Shown: positions 1 through 10,557 of the stretch, in pieces
How positions within the stretch are numbered: position 1 is the stretch's first letter
Layout: every line of letters begins with the position of its first letter
Assembly: GCA_956465555.1 (NCBI GenBank)
Contig: OY101125.1
Span: 126,501 to 190,500, forward strand
DNA from: Nitzschia sp. pyKryTriq1
Taxonomy: Eukaryota; Bacillariophyta; Bacillariophyceae; Bacillariales; Bacillariaceae
Direction of reading: 5' to 3'
DNA length: 64,000 bases
Program-made: the position numbers and the translations under genes
Notes under the pieces: model-generated
The model's database searches: none
What the model was told of the DNA's origin: nothing
What the model saw: only the letters and a program-made list of their open reading frames with translations

Positions 1-231
1 AGCACCGAGATGAGCCCAGCTCAACGACGACCTCGTCCTCCTGAGCGAGAGCTTTCTCTTTCACCAGAACAACAACCACAGAAGCCTGGCTCGATGCTAA
101 CAAATTTGCTCGACACTCTCTACGACTCCTATCTGGATCCAAAGGGTAGCGATGACGAAGACGAGGATGATTTCAACAACCTCCACAACAGTGTTTCACG
201 ACTTGATATGAGCCTCTCAAGCCTATTTTAG
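1..231 (+). CDS. 3' end of a gene cut by the window edge; acidic C-terminal tail
   Basis: The reading frame is open from the first base and stops at TAG 229-231. An ATG at 10 is in frame, but the frame is also open before it, so this is more likely the last exon of a larger gene than a 73-residue protein. The visible tail is Pro/Arg/Glu rich and then has an acidic run (GSDDEDEDDF) and a short hydrophobic end (SLSSLF). No domain is recognisable and no function is proposed. Confidence 0.5.
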   Translation, partial: STEMSPAQRRPRPPERELSLSPEQQPQKPGSMLTNLLDTLYDSYLDPKGSDDEDEDDFNNLHNSVSRLDMSLSSLF

Positions 232-1596
232 AGAAATAAAACGATATGCTAGAAAGTAAAATATTCTTGATCCACAAGCTAATAAAAAAATACAGAACAT
301 ACAGTACACTGATAGACTGCAAACGAATACGAATTATTATTAATCAATGCAGAGAGAGCCTAGGCTCTGGCATAAACTGACTTTGCAGTCTTCTAATTTC
401 GAGCAAAAGTCGTATAAATGAAACCGTATTCCAAGAAGCTCCACAAACTTCATATAGAGGTCAACTTCGGAGCAAAATCCCTTTAAGCAGCCAATCCTGG
501 CACCTTTGACACTCAAACATTCGCCTCAAGGTCTCATCAAGATTGTATTCATCGACTTGTGGTCTGTGGAGTCAACGTCGCGACAATGTGCACAAATACG
601 AACATGACAGGAGCTACAACCCCTAAGCAAATCCGCATTTAGATAAATACAAAACAACACATTTATCCATCGATGTTGGTACTGCAACAAACACCTCCAA
701 AACTAACAGAAAGAGTCTAAAGTAGCCGTTATAGCACCGATGACGCAAAGTTTCATTCTCCAACAATCTGATCCGCAAATGAATCAGACAAACAAAAACG
801 GTATGGGTCAAAGTAAGCCTTGCTGGGCATACGTGGTGCATAATTCTTATTTTTTCGATGTGATTGATGGAGTTTTGGTTTCTGGCATTGTTTCATTTGC
901 GACTGCATCGAGACAAGATTCAACATTCTCAGATACTCGGCGTAACTAGCCTTCGTTGAATACTGTGTCCGTGAATATTTGATGTTCAGCTCATCAACTA
1001 GCGTTCAATGATCTTTTTTCCCCTGTAGATAGAAACTCGACATCATAAGTCCAGCACGACTTAAATTCACACGTATAAGGAGGATGCCCGACGGAAATAT
1101 CATAAAACAGTACCTTTTTCACTCCAATCAGTTCAGCGAATCACCCATGAAGACAGAATGTAAGGAATAGCCATGCACTTTGTTCCGAAAATATACCTCT
1201 TGAATTCGGATGTTGCTTTTCAATAGAATATATAAAATACTATATTTGCATTTTGCGTGAAAAAGATATATTTGCAAACCACACAAACCACGATAATTTT
1301 AAACTCGTCTGACGAAATAACTATAATTTATTCAAACCAAAAAATTTCATATTAATACAAAGATTTCTCATTTTCTCTTATAGTGATCGATTGATTCAAT
1401 TATGAGCCTCACTCCCTAAAAAAAATGAAGTCTGTTTATAACCGACCGAGGCTACTAGAGTCTCGACCCGGCCCGGGCGCCTACTCATGGAGCGAGGTAT
1501 ACACTGATTTCCTAAGATATCAGGTTTGGGATAAACAGGTTGGCAATGCAATCACGCGAGATTGCGCTGGGTTAGACTGTCGCGGATCGCTGGTCT
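232..1596. other. Gene-free AT-rich stretch
   Basis: Only short open frames occur here (for example 740-949 plus and 623-841 minus). They lack coding-like composition and overlap one another on opposite strands. Stops are frequent in all frames after 950. I see no RNA gene or obvious repeat. This is taken as the 3' flank of the first gene plus intergenic DNA. Confidence 0.6.
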
Positions 1597-1920
1597 TCAA
1601 AGTTCGATCCAATCTTCCAAGCCATCAAGATTCGGGCGATGTGTAACATGTTTTTCCGCTGTAGCATGTGGGTAGATATGGCGATCTGCTGGCATAATGT
1701 GATCACGATAGCTGTATAGTTCTTCGAGCTGTGATGTCAGAAATTCCCGCCGCTTGAGTTTTTGTTCCGCCAAGTCTTTCCCGTGTCGTTCCTTGTTTCG
1801 AATTTCCCACAGGTCAAACCATGCGGATAACAACTGTGTGCCCAACTTACGGACCCACGCTGATCCGTCGGATTCCTTCTCTGACAATGCTTGCCTCATA
1901 GCGTAGTTGGAATGCAACAT
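1597..1920 (-). mobile_element. C-terminal remnant of a reverse transcriptase-type element (LINE-like)
   Basis: A 107-residue minus-strand frame contains W-x-D-L-W-E-I-R-N-K-E-R-H-G-K-D, followed by a Lys/Arg-rich helix and a Leu-Tyr-x-x-R-D segment. In my recollection this W/RN/HG pattern occurs near the C-terminus of the abundant endonuclease-less or LINE-type reverse transcriptase proteins of diatom and oomycete genomes. No RT palm motif (YADD type) and no endonuclease is visible on either side, so only a tail remains and the copy must be dead. A domesticated or chance ORF is the alternative. The family call rests on pattern memory only. Confidence 0.4.
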
Positions 1921-4062
1921 TTTCCATTGGATGCACCACCTCGTGATAGCGATCGGAGTGCTATGGCAAGATTCTTAGAGACAAAACATCATGATGTGCA
2001 ACATTATCGATGAATATCTGCGCCAGCGCTATGCGTCAATGTTCTCATAGGATTATCTATTACACGCTGTAAAATGAGAAGCTAGCATACGATAAGGGAA
2101 TGACCGAGACTATTTCATCATAGAAGAATCGCTTTGTTTTCTGACTCGGTATTTTAATATAATGCCACAAAACCCAAATAATCGGTAGTGTTTCGTCCAA
2201 AACTCCACACAAGTTGCATAATTGCGGTGACAATAAAATTTTTTCTTAAATAGTGATGGTATTGTCAAAACATTTCCAAATATTCAGATTACCAATGGTA
2301 CTTAAGTCTCAAATTGTTCGAACACTCATAACACCCTGTTCGACATCGATTTATGTTAAATAAATTTCAGCCAGAAAGTGTTTCATCGGCCCTTCCCCCC
2401 TTGGGCAAGCTTTTTGAAAAACCTCGCAATTACACTTTTTGAAATATCATCAAAGATTTTTATTCTCTTTGTTAAAGAAATTGTCGGAGAACAAATACAA
2501 CCGATAATTTATCAAGCAACAGCTAGATGATAGTAAAAGTGCCATCATCGAACCAGAATTGGCTAAATAGTTATGTAAACGTGCATGATAATAGTACATG
2601 CGCAGACTGCCGAAAAATCAATTGTCTTTCGTGTTGATAATGACTGGAAGGAGTTTTTCAATCTGAAGCCACCTCCATACATGGTGTCAACAACTGAGCG
2701 TCTTGTGAATTGAACTTTGTTATTGTATGAACTTGAGCCATTGAGGGTGGCTAGAGATGTCTTTCTATATAGAAGTGCCATGCCAGCAGAATCATAGATT
2801 TCTTCAGCAGTGGCTTTGCTAGATACAATTTTGAATTTTGAAGTCTCTTATTGTTGAAAGATTTTGTTGTTGTTCTGACAAAGCAAATAGGTTCACTATT
2901 GCTACAGTGCGCAAAGAGTTTCAGTTGTTTCTGATGCTTTTTCCAGCGGTACATGGCGAGAAGTCATCAAAGACATTTTCCCATTCACTTCTTGCACTCG
3001 GTGCTGAAATCAAGTATGTAGTCAAAAGAGACATTGACTACAGGGTCAGTTAGATTTTGACGATCCACCATCACCTGTGACAAACCCAGGGGGCCACAAG
3101 GAAAAACGTTGTTGTATTATAAGGTAAACAAAAAACCCCATTTGGACCAAGAACAACTTTCCACAATCAATGCCCCAGTTACCAACACTTTTTATATCCC
3201 CAACCTCTCCAAATTATTTCACCATGCCCTCGCACAACCGTTCAAAAAAGTCTTGATTGGCCCACCTCATTCACATCACAGACCTACCGAACGGCGCAAA
3301 AACCTCCTCACTAGTTTCAACAAATTCTCTATTTTAGCTGCTGAAAAGAAAGAATCATAATTCAAAAGAACCACTTGCATGTGACCAACACAACACAACA
3401 CAACACAACCTTCTACCATGGAACGATGACTTAGCAGATGCTACTACTAGATTAGGGCTCTCAACGTCGACTATGCCGCGAATGGAGTTACGTCACACAC
3501 CTAACCTCACTTCTCCCCGAACAGAAACCGTGACGTCCCTGTCACCCCCGGGTTGTTAACGCCTCCCCGTAGATCTCTGCGATTGTCCACTCCTCTGGGA
3601 ATGGCTACCAAAGGACTACGTAAAATAGATATTCATATTGCTATTGCTAGATTAGGGCTCTCAACGAAGAGGAGAGGATCGTGCATCGTGCATGCTACGT
3701 AGCTAGTATTGCACAGAACCCAGAACCGCGGTATTTTCTCGGGCTGCCTCGATCTTGCTTGAATGGGTTATGAGCGTTTTTATTCATTCCAAAAGATCGC
3801 GCAGAGCCTTCGTTCGTCCCTCCGTCGAGGCGGATTTTCAATTTGGGGACGACACGCTCGCGATCGCGATATGTGGAGAGTGTTTTGCTGCTGTTGTCTC
3901 GTAAGCCCTTGCAGTTTGAAGTACTGTAGTTTGTGGAGATAGCAACATAATGCTCCGTATGCTCCTTGCTCATCATCTACAGTCCCATCTCGAGACCAAG
4001 CTCAAGCTCAAGGTGCTATTGGTGGTGTTCTAGTTGTTTCCGCTACCGTGTTTCGCCCCACC
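1921..4062. other. Gene-free stretch, probably decayed repeats plus the 5' flank of the TPR gene
   Basis: Open frames here are under 95 codons and interrupted. Two adjacent minus-strand frames (2563-2781, 2751-2954) are Lys/Ser rich, and a plus-strand frame 3109-3360 has no recognisable motif. A short ACAAC-type microsatellite lies near 3389-3411, and a 20-bp direct repeat spans 3447-3666. CG content rises towards 4,000, where the next gene begins. Nothing here can be called a gene. Confidence 0.5.
3447..3666. repeat. 20-bp direct repeats bracketing 180 bp
   Basis: CTAGATTAGGGCTCTCAACG occurs at 3447-3466 and again, identical, at 3647-3666, exactly 200 bp apart. The 180 bp between them has no ORF, no A or B box and no poly-A tail. 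The pair could be a target-site duplication around a short non-autonomous insertion, or the remains of a local tandem duplication. Confidence 0.6.
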
Positions 4063-5538
4063 ATGACTTTCATGGGAAAGAGTTCGATTCATGCTGGCGT
4101 CGTTGCTTTCCTGCTGTGGAGTGGCAATCCAACTTTGGCGGGTTCAAACGGCGGCGGCGGCGGCGTTGAGACGCAACATCTGCAGCAGCTTTCGTCGCGC
4201 GACCTTGGTTGCCGTGGTGAGAGCGATGTGCTTGTCCATGGGCATGCCCATATGCGAGGCGGGGCCTGCCCCGACAAAGGCGTCGAGGCGGAGCTGTCAA
4301 CGGCGGAAGCAAGTGCACGTGCAAGTCTGTCCACAGACGACGAAGCAGCCGACGAAGTCGACTCAGAAGATCAAGATGCCACTGTGCCACAAGAGGACGA
4401 TGCGGCTGTGGCAGCGCCCGACGTCGCTACAGATGGAGAAGTAGAGGTAGAGGTTGATATTGGGGCCGAGGTCGACGTGGACGTAGAAGTCGACGTCCCT
4501 GACGATTCCTCGCGCTTGAAAGCGACGGAATTGAGGCTAGCAGGAAAAGAAGCGCACGACAAGGGGGATTATGAACTAGCCGCAGAACTCTTTCAGAAAG
4601 CGGCAGACGCCATACAGTCACCGTCCGAGGAATATGCGACGTGTCGGTTGCACCAGGCGCTATGCTATCTCAAATCAGAAAATTATGACGAATGTCTGGA
4701 TGCTTGTTCCGACATCCTGGACCGCGATGCAACACACACTTCAGCGGTCAGGGCTAGGGCATATCACCGACGCGCAAAAGCGAAATTGGCCTTAGACGAC
4801 CAGACTGGCGCTCTTCAAGACGCACGATCGGCTGCTTTTCTAGGGGATCGAAAGGCTGTGGCACTGTATGGGCGGCTGATGCGCGAGTCCTCGTCGTCGC
4901 TTTCCCTGCCGACGAATGCTGCATCCATTACGGATGGTTTCGCCTCGTCTGCCTCTACGAGTAGTCCCAGTGCAGCACTGTTTGAATCGATCATGTCGAA
5001 AAGCGCACCACGAGACCAGCCAGGGATAAATCCAGCTTCCATGTTGTTTGGTGGAGAGAACAGCTTGTTGAACTCGTTGGGAAATTCGGGGGGTATGAGT
5101 AGTGGTCTTGCCAAGTCGGTCATCAGTTCTTTATCAAAACGACTTGACGACGAAAATACACAGACATCAATTTCCGCATTCCTGCAGAACACAAATAAGG
5201 CGCAGTTGCAACAATTTGCCTCCATGGCAGGTATGGAAGTTCCAGAAACCTGGTTGGATAGAATCGAGCGTGTTTGCCATGGGGTCACTCCAAAGACTAT
5301 CCGGCGAACGCTCAAGACCACCAGAGGGGCTGTGTATGTTTTCCGCATCGTGAGGCGGATTTCCAGGCTTCTGCAGAAATACAGGAGTCTTATCGTTGCC
5401 TTGGTCCTGTTGCAGTGGACGAAGAGTGCGATCCTGAGGCCAATACCGGTGGATCGAGTCTTGGCGAAAAAACAGGCAAAGGCGGCATTGAAGGACGCAA
5501 TGAAGGAGAATCGTGCGGGTAAAAATGCGCCTAGGTAG
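4063..5538 (+). CDS. TPR protein with signal peptide and C-terminal membrane segment
   Basis: This is a single-exon gene of 491 residues. The first in-frame ATG (4063, context CCACCATGA) gives a hydrophobic leader ending about residue 26 (TLA/GSNG), consistent with a signal peptide. Residues about 80-150 are very acidic (Glu/Asp/Val repeats). Residues about 155-275 hold three TPR-like helix pairs, recognisable from GKEAHDKGDYELAAELFQKA and the Ala-Gly-Tyr spacing. A basic C-terminal region contains one hydrophobic segment (YRSLIVALVLLQW) and a Lys-rich end. TPRs usually dock partner proteins such as chaperones. Secretory or plastid-ER placement with the tail in a membrane is inferred. The longer frame starting at 4048 begins with GTG and is not preferred. 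I do not recognise a specific orthologue. Confidence 0.8.
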   Translation: MTFMGKSSIHAGVVAFLLWSGNPTLAGSNGGGGGVETQHLQQLSSRDLGCRGESDVLVHGHAHMRGGACPDKGVEAELSTAEASARASLSTDDEAADEVDSEDQDATVPQEDDAAVAAPDVATDGEVEVEVDIGAEVDVDVEVDVPDDSSRLKATELRLAGKEAHDKGDYELAAELFQKAADAIQSPSEEYATCRLHQALCYLKSENYDECLDACSDILDRDATHTSAVRARAYHRRAKAKLALDDQTGALQDARSAAFLGDRKAVALYGRLMRESSSSLSLPTNAASITDGFASSASTSSPSAALFESIMSKSAPRDQPGINPASMLFGGENSLLNSLGNSGGMSSGLAKSVISSLSKRLDDENTQTSISAFLQNTNKAQLQQFASMAGMEVPETWLDRIERVCHGVTPKTIRRTLKTTRGAVYVFRIVRRISRLLQKYRSLIVALVLLQWTKSAILRPIPVDRVLAKKQAKAALKDAMKENRAGKNAPR

Positions 5539-6576
5539 CAATTCCACATTGAATATGGCCAAATCATACAGTCACAGCACTTGCACTTCACTCTCCTTCC
5601 GTCACCATAGTAGCACAGCCATTCAATTGTCGTAGAAACACGTTAGGGACTGTTCCAAGGGTGGGCGGCGACTAACTGCTCACGAATTTTGAAAATTTTC
5701 CTCCTCTTTACAAGAGGAATGAAACCATGACAAAATCCAAATTCCAAGGCCTTTGAAGACAGTGAACGTAGCTCGCCCAGAGGAGGAATATCGACTGGAG
5801 TACGAAGTTCAAGCAGTTAGACTTTGTTATCTTTCTATATTCTACTTGCTACAGTGCGAAATATCTCTACTAATACTACTATTAAATTGCTCTCGACCGT
5901 CAAGGTAGTAACTAATTTAGACAGTGCACTTTTTCGCTGTTTTACGAGCATAGAGCTCTACAAGTACAGCTCATCGTGGTCTTCCGATTTCTGCGGTCGT
6001 GGATACAGGGATGAACTACAAATAGTAGAGCCGATCGGCAGTGCGGGGGGAGCGGGGAGGGCAGAGAGCCTTCCGTGCGCGGCATGCGCATCTCGTCCAC
6101 CACCGCACATCATCTCGTCCACCACCGCACATTGTTTTGTTTTATGGAAGAATCTGCGAAGAATCATCATCATCTTCATCATCAACTCCGCGCGGCGGGA
6201 TGAAGGACGCACGGCGGAGTCTACCGGTACTACAAGCAGTACGAGTCCTACAGTACCAGCAGCGGTACTTGCATAGTACCAGTACAACCAACAAAACACA
6301 AAACACATGAACTCTAGGTGCGCTATGAAGAGAAGTGAGAAGACCAAAGTGTTTGTTCAGTCCCCATTGCATAGCAACATCTAACGTTGAGAGGACGAAG
6401 TTACCAGCACCCCGTTGGAAATGTGCATTCTTTCTTTGACTTCTGGATAGAGATAGACTAGTCAAACTTGCAACTGCACCGTCGCCGTACAGATTTGTGC
6501 TCCGCACTCCGAAGTCCGCATCGAGTCGGTTTTCTCATAAGAGGAAGCAGCAGCAACAACAACAACACATCGAACG
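5539..6576. other. Intergenic: 3' flank of TPR gene and 5' flank of ITPK1
   Basis: No convincing gene. The 150-codon plus frame at 5824-6276 and the minus frames overlapping it are low-complexity. The region holds a perfect 22-bp tandem duplication (6089-6132) and a short ATC/TTC microsatellite near 6163-6184. CAG/CAA-rich sequence (6546-6568) directly precedes the ITPK1 start and is probably its 5'UTR. Confidence 0.5.
6089..6132. repeat. Perfect 22-bp tandem duplication
   Basis: The unit CATCTCGTCCACCACCGCAC plus AT occurs at 6089-6110 and is repeated without mismatch at 6111-6132, in the upstream region of the inositol phosphate kinase gene. This is a simple local duplication of no known function. 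Confidence 0.8.
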
Positions 6577-8082
6577 ATGGACTTCAAGTACAAGGACCAC
6601 CAGCATCATCCCTGTAATTGGGAAGACACTGATAGCGTGACTGCTTCTCATGATCACGACAACGACAGTCAGAGTTACTGCTCCGCACCGTGGCAACATG
6701 ACCCGATTGTGGTAGGTTACTTGTTTGCAGAAAAGAAGATGAAGTCGATGGGCGTTGTGATGGCGGAGGCGTCGCGCGTTCCCGTCATTCACGAAGAGGC
6801 GGAAGAGTTCTTTACGTTCCCCGAGAGAGCTGATGCCGAAACCGACCCCGATGCCGACGATACACAGGAGTGCTCAGACCCGGGTGATGGAGATCGTTGC
6901 CGCTCCAAGATGCCTTTGACTAGAGCAGCGCTCCACGATTTCGAACGAGGGCCGCAGCAGTCTTCAACGATCATCACTCTGGGAAACTCAAACGAGACGG
7001 ACTTGAAGCACATCGTTCGCTATTTTCAATCCTCGTGCTCCTCAGCGGGCTCCATGAGTGAGACGACGGTCTCAACCCCCACCACAACCACCACTTTCAA
7101 CTCCAAGCGCTCGCAGCGATTATCGCCTGTTCGCATTTCGTTCGTCCCCTTGAATCCGGACATTCCACTGGAAGAACAGCACGAAGGCCACTTCGATTTG
7201 ATCCTGCACAAGCTTACCGAAGATATTCTCACTTGCTCCTTGGACGATAAAAACAAGGCAGCCTCTTTGCAGCGAGTACAGTCGCTCAAGAGGTACCAAG
7301 AGCTCATCAACCCAGAGTGCTGCTTGGTGGATGACCCAGCGCACGTGCAAACACTCATGAGCCGTTCAGACATTGCAGAGATACTTCAGAAGTGCTTGCG
7401 AAGCGTGCGCTCTCTCAGCGGTATTCCGGTGAGAGCGCCCAAGTTCGTCGTTGTGGAGGCAGCCAACGACCCTCCAGATGGCCCCATACTGCAACAGCAA
7501 CTCAAACGCAATGGCCTCTTCGCTCCTCTCATTGTAAAACCACTCGTTGCCGCTGGAACTAAGGAATCGCACTTCATGACCGTCATATTGAAATACTCCG
7601 CTCTGTCAAAGCTGACTTCTCGATCTATCATCCAAGAGTACGTCAACCACAATGCCGCCTTGTACAAAGTATACGTACTGGGAGATCGCGTCTACGTATA
7701 TGAACGCTCGTCGCTGCCCAATCTGCCTTCAACAGATGAAATTGAGACAGCAGTCGATTCCCTGGAATTCGATTCACAACGGCCGTATCCTTGCATACAA
7801 GATTTCGGGATTCAGAGCCACCAGCAAGCTTCGTCCACTCACGCAACGACGGTGTCCGTCACATCGGACGAAGTACGCCCTATTGTTGAGAGCCTTCGCC
7901 GAGCATTCGGATTAGAACTCTTTGGATTCGACATTCTTTTGTCGCACCAGAACAGCGAATGGCTGGTCGTTGACGTCAATTATTTCCCGAGTTACAAAGA
8001 AGTACCGAACTTTCCATCGCTCTTAGCTCACTACTTGACGCAACGAGTCCTGGAAAAACGAAGGCAGCAAAATCTACGATAG
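6577..8082 (+). CDS. ITPK1: Inositol-tetrakisphosphate 1-kinase (ITPK1 family)
   Basis: Single exon, 501 residues, ATG at 6577. ITPK1 enzymes phosphorylate inositol tris- and tetrakisphosphates in the soluble inositol-phosphate pathway, and plant members also make InsP7. The C-terminal two thirds match the family's ATP-grasp fold in order. HFDLILHKLTEDIL and a Leu-Lys-Arg-Tyr/Asn-Pro-Glu segment lie near residues 205-245. The lysine-bearing strand FAPLIVKPL is at about 310-318. IIQEYVNHNAALYKVYVLGD (about 350-369) contains the His/Lys nucleotide and substrate residues. The metal-binding end is LLSHQNSEWLVVDVNYFPSY (about 462-481). The first roughly 190 residues are low-complexity and acidic or Ser/Thr rich; they are absent from plant ITPKs of about 320 residues and may be regulatory. 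No targeting signal is evident, so the enzyme is probably cytosolic or nuclear. Confidence 0.92.
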   Translation: MDFKYKDHQHHPCNWEDTDSVTASHDHDNDSQSYCSAPWQHDPIVVGYLFAEKKMKSMGVVMAEASRVPVIHEEAEEFFTFPERADAETDPDADDTQECSDPGDGDRCRSKMPLTRAALHDFERGPQQSSTIITLGNSNETDLKHIVRYFQSSCSSAGSMSETTVSTPTTTTTFNSKRSQRLSPVRISFVPLNPDIPLEEQHEGHFDLILHKLTEDILTCSLDDKNKAASLQRVQSLKRYQELINPECCLVDDPAHVQTLMSRSDIAEILQKCLRSVRSLSGIPVRAPKFVVVEAANDPPDGPILQQQLKRNGLFAPLIVKPLVAAGTKESHFMTVILKYSALSKLTSRSIIQEYVNHNAALYKVYVLGDRVYVYERSSLPNLPSTDEIETAVDSLEFDSQRPYPCIQDFGIQSHQQASSTHATTVSVTSDEVRPIVESLRRAFGLELFGFDILLSHQNSEWLVVDVNYFPSYKEVPNFPSLLAHYLTQRVLEKRRQQNLR

Positions 8083-8465
8083 CATTTGATTGCATGCTTC
8101 GGCTTCATCGCATTGCATAGGACTATGCTGGTACCGGTAACGCATACTCGTACCGCAGGGTTTCTCGCGACTCGCAACAAGCACTGGACCACTACTATTA
8201 GCTACTAGAGGGAACAGGAAATACTGCCACCTAAGGATCAATCTGGGAGATTCATTCCTCTGGTATTTTTTAAAAAGAGAGGGCAATATATAATCAATAG
8301 TCACTCAGTGCACAACTTCAAAATGTCCATGAAGAGTGCATCGAAATAGTTAGGGACCCCCAGTACCAGTTACCGGTACAATGACTTCCGTTTGCTAAAG
8401 GCTACCGGTGAACAAACAAAAATACAGGCGATATGAGTTTAATTTTCGCTTTTGGATGTGCTGAT
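8083..8465. other. Intergenic between ITPK1 and the tRNA gene
   Basis: No gene is visible. Several TACCGGTA-type motifs occur (near 8129-8137, 8372-8380 and 8402-8409). The only open frame of note (8074-8304 minus) overlaps the ITPK1 stop and looks random. Confidence 0.5.
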
Positions 8466-8537
8466 TCTCCTGTAGTGAAGTGGTTATCACTCTTGACTTT
8501 GAATCAAGCATCCGAGGTTCGAATCCTCGCAGGAGAA
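8466..8537 (+). tRNA. tRNA-Gln (anticodon TTG), intronless
   Basis: A complete cloverleaf can be drawn. Acceptor stem TCTCCTG 8466-8472 pairs with CAGGAGA 8530-8536, and A 8537 is the discriminator. D stem GTGA/TCAC is 8475-8490. The anticodon stem CTTGA/TCAAG has loop CTTTGAA with anticodon TTG at 8499-8501. T arm CGAGG/CCTCG carries loop TTCGAAT. The internal B box GGTTCGAATCC (8516-8526) matches the Pol III consensus, and a TTTT run at 8541-8544 fits a Pol III terminator. CCA is not encoded, as expected for a eukaryotic nuclear tRNA; the CCA-adding enzyme encoded at 37.1-39.1 kb would supply it. The acceptor opens with U1-A72. Confidence 0.93.
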
Positions 8538-9028
8538 TTGTTTTGCTACTTTCCCCTCTTTTTTCCGTATTTCGCTACGGTAAGAGTATACGGTACCGGT
8601 ACTCGTACAGTGGTATTATGCAGTACCACTATGTAAATCATCTCACCAAAGCTACTCAGTTGGTTCGTACCGGTACCGTTTTGCGCATCTCTTCATTCTC
8701 TTCAGGTATCATCATTCTACATTCAGTACAAGTAGACTATGATGTTATCGTCGACCATCCACTTTTTTGATTGCAATACCGGTAAAATAAGAGGATGTGA
8801 CTATTCAGTATGCAAAATGCGCGTGTGTGCGGGGAGCCACATATGAATCATCAATCATCATCATCTGGCACCACGGTGCACCTCGCGCTTCTTGGTGCAC
8901 CGTCACCTTCATAATATTGAATACTGAAAAGAAGTTGCCTTTTCCCAGGCATCCAGTTTGGACATTAATTCGTGTACTCGTACCAGACATTGAAATTGAA
9001 AGCGAAAGCGAAGCTGCAACATTTTGAC
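8538..9028. other. Intergenic between tRNA-Gln and the small unknown gene
   Basis: Apart from the Pol III terminator there is no RNA or protein gene. TACCGGTA-type motifs occur at about 8590-8600, 8668-8680 and 8776-8784. An imperfect palindrome with GGTGCAC cores lies at 8874-8902. Confidence 0.5.
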
Positions 9029-9547
9029 ATGCCCAGCATCGAAGAACCTGTGTTTCCTAGCCAACTGTTTGACGGAGTGGTGGAGCCTTCTGAAGCCGCG
9101 TACGATGATATCTTCGTGAAAGGAAAGAAAGTTGACATGAAGTGCATCTCTCTTTTCTCTTCGCAGGAGCAGTTTTATTCGGAAGAGCTCAATGACTTCA
9201 CTGGCAGGTTCTCCCACGAGGTTTACTACAAAGGAGAAATGGTCTGGAAAACTGAGACGGATGTAAACGACCAAGATGGAGGATTTCGATCGAGTTGTCG
9301 TCTGGCATCTGGTTGTCTGGAGATGGTAGTCATATTCGATCATACTAGGAGCGACGCGGCAAAGGCACGAGGCAAGCCGTTCATGCGAAAGAAACAACTG
9401 GACCTCGACTCGCTGGTTCGCGGCTCGGCAGCCGCTCATCAACTCTATTCCGCCGATGATGAAATTGAGCAGAAATGCGGAGTCGGGGAGATCTCTAAAC
9501 AACCTGGTTCTGGATTTCTTGGGAAAATGGTCAGTTCGCTGTCATGA
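9029..9547 (+). CDS. Small protein of unknown function (172 residues)
   Basis: The first ATG in the open frame is at 9029 (MPSIEEPVF); the frame upstream to 8972 would need a GTG start. The protein is soluble-looking, acidic and of balanced composition, with alternating hydrophobic and charged stretches typical of a folded protein (FSHEVYYKGEMVWKTETDVN, CLEMVVIFDH). It has no signal peptide, membrane segment or motif I can name. A 197-codon open frame on the opposite strand (8909-9502) is Arg/Leu/Phe rich and looks like an antisense shadow. Real gene status is likely but not certain. Confidence 0.5.
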   Translation: MPSIEEPVFPSQLFDGVVEPSEAAYDDIFVKGKKVDMKCISLFSSQEQFYSEELNDFTGRFSHEVYYKGEMVWKTETDVNDQDGGFRSSCRLASGCLEMVVIFDHTRSDAAKARGKPFMRKKQLDLDSLVRGSAAAHQLYSADDEIEQKCGVGEISKQPGSGFLGKMVSSLS

Positions 9548-10557
9548 GTCAATGTCGCCCAAAGAAGAGTATTTCACGCCCTTCGCTCTCGGGTGGAGCC
9601 TCTCTAGTCTAGCTACTACATACTCTAGTAGATGGAGAGAGCAGAAAAGAAGAGTCGGCAGTCACGAACACACGTAAATCACATCATTATTGTATTGGTA
9701 GATCTAGTATGAACATTGCATAGCCATTTTCTACTCTCTGCTAGAGCTACGGTAGGGGTAGGGAAGTAGATAACCACATCCTGTAGTAGGGGTCTACTAC
9801 TCGTAGACTATTCTCTCTACAAGAGTAGAGAGAGGAGCTACTGCATTTTAAACGTAGTAACATGAGAGGGTACGAAGTATGTCCTTCTTAGACGGTAGCA
9901 ATTCTCGTGTTGCATACGAAAGAGAGATCGTAGAAGTAGAGTGGAAGAGGCGAGACGCGGGTACGGAACATGGCTCGTAGTTGCACTACTGGTACTTGTA
10001 CTATACCACGTTGGAATTCTGATTGCGAGAATAGAACTTGGGCGTCAAAAGCACAAGTTGTGTTTTGGTATCTTTTTTTTAGAGTGGTGCGTGTGCGCTA
10101 CCGATGATCCTCAGAAATCTGATTTGGGTGTTCTCTTGCCTGGTCGTTGATACATATATCCGACTTCTAGAGAGAGAGGCGCCTGTTGTGTCGTTCGTCA
10201 GGTTCCGATCATGTCTCCCTCGCCCCACTACCGTACGTACAGTAACACAAGTATCTGGTACCACCACGGGAGACCCTCTCCTATTACACGTACCGTATGA
10301 ATGATAATATGTGATGATGATTGATTGGTTCATTGAAGATTCTTTCTCTGTTCTGTGTTGCTTCCATTATTCTCAGTGGTAGTAGACCCTAGAGCTGGAG
10401 TACTACTCGTAGTCGAGAGCGGAATGCACTTGCGAAGTAAGTATTCGTAGACTACATACTTGGCCATCCGTGCTTGCATCACAACTGAAAATCAGCACAC
10501 GAAGTACGAGGGAAAGAGTAGTCGTCAGCCGTCAAGTCTCAAGCATTGAATTTTTCC
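9548..10557. other. Gene-free 1-kb stretch upstream of the ankyrin gene
   Basis: The DNA is dominated by CTAGTAGA/GAGAGAG and TACTCGTAG-like short words (9598-9660, 9725-9850, 10378-10460), giving a low-complexity feel. Open frames are under 90 codons and overlap on both strands (9941-10150 plus, 10079-10333 minus), so none is called. The last part is presumably the promoter and 5'UTR of the ankyrin gene. Confidence 0.5.

Noticed and set aside
4815-5591. 258-codon minus-strand ORF
   Set aside because: Antisense to the TPR gene. The plus strand has signal peptide, TPRs and a good start.
8909-9502. 197-codon minus-strand ORF opposite the small unknown gene
   Set aside because: Arg/Leu/Phe-rich shadow. 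The plus-strand frame has more natural composition, though neither is proven.
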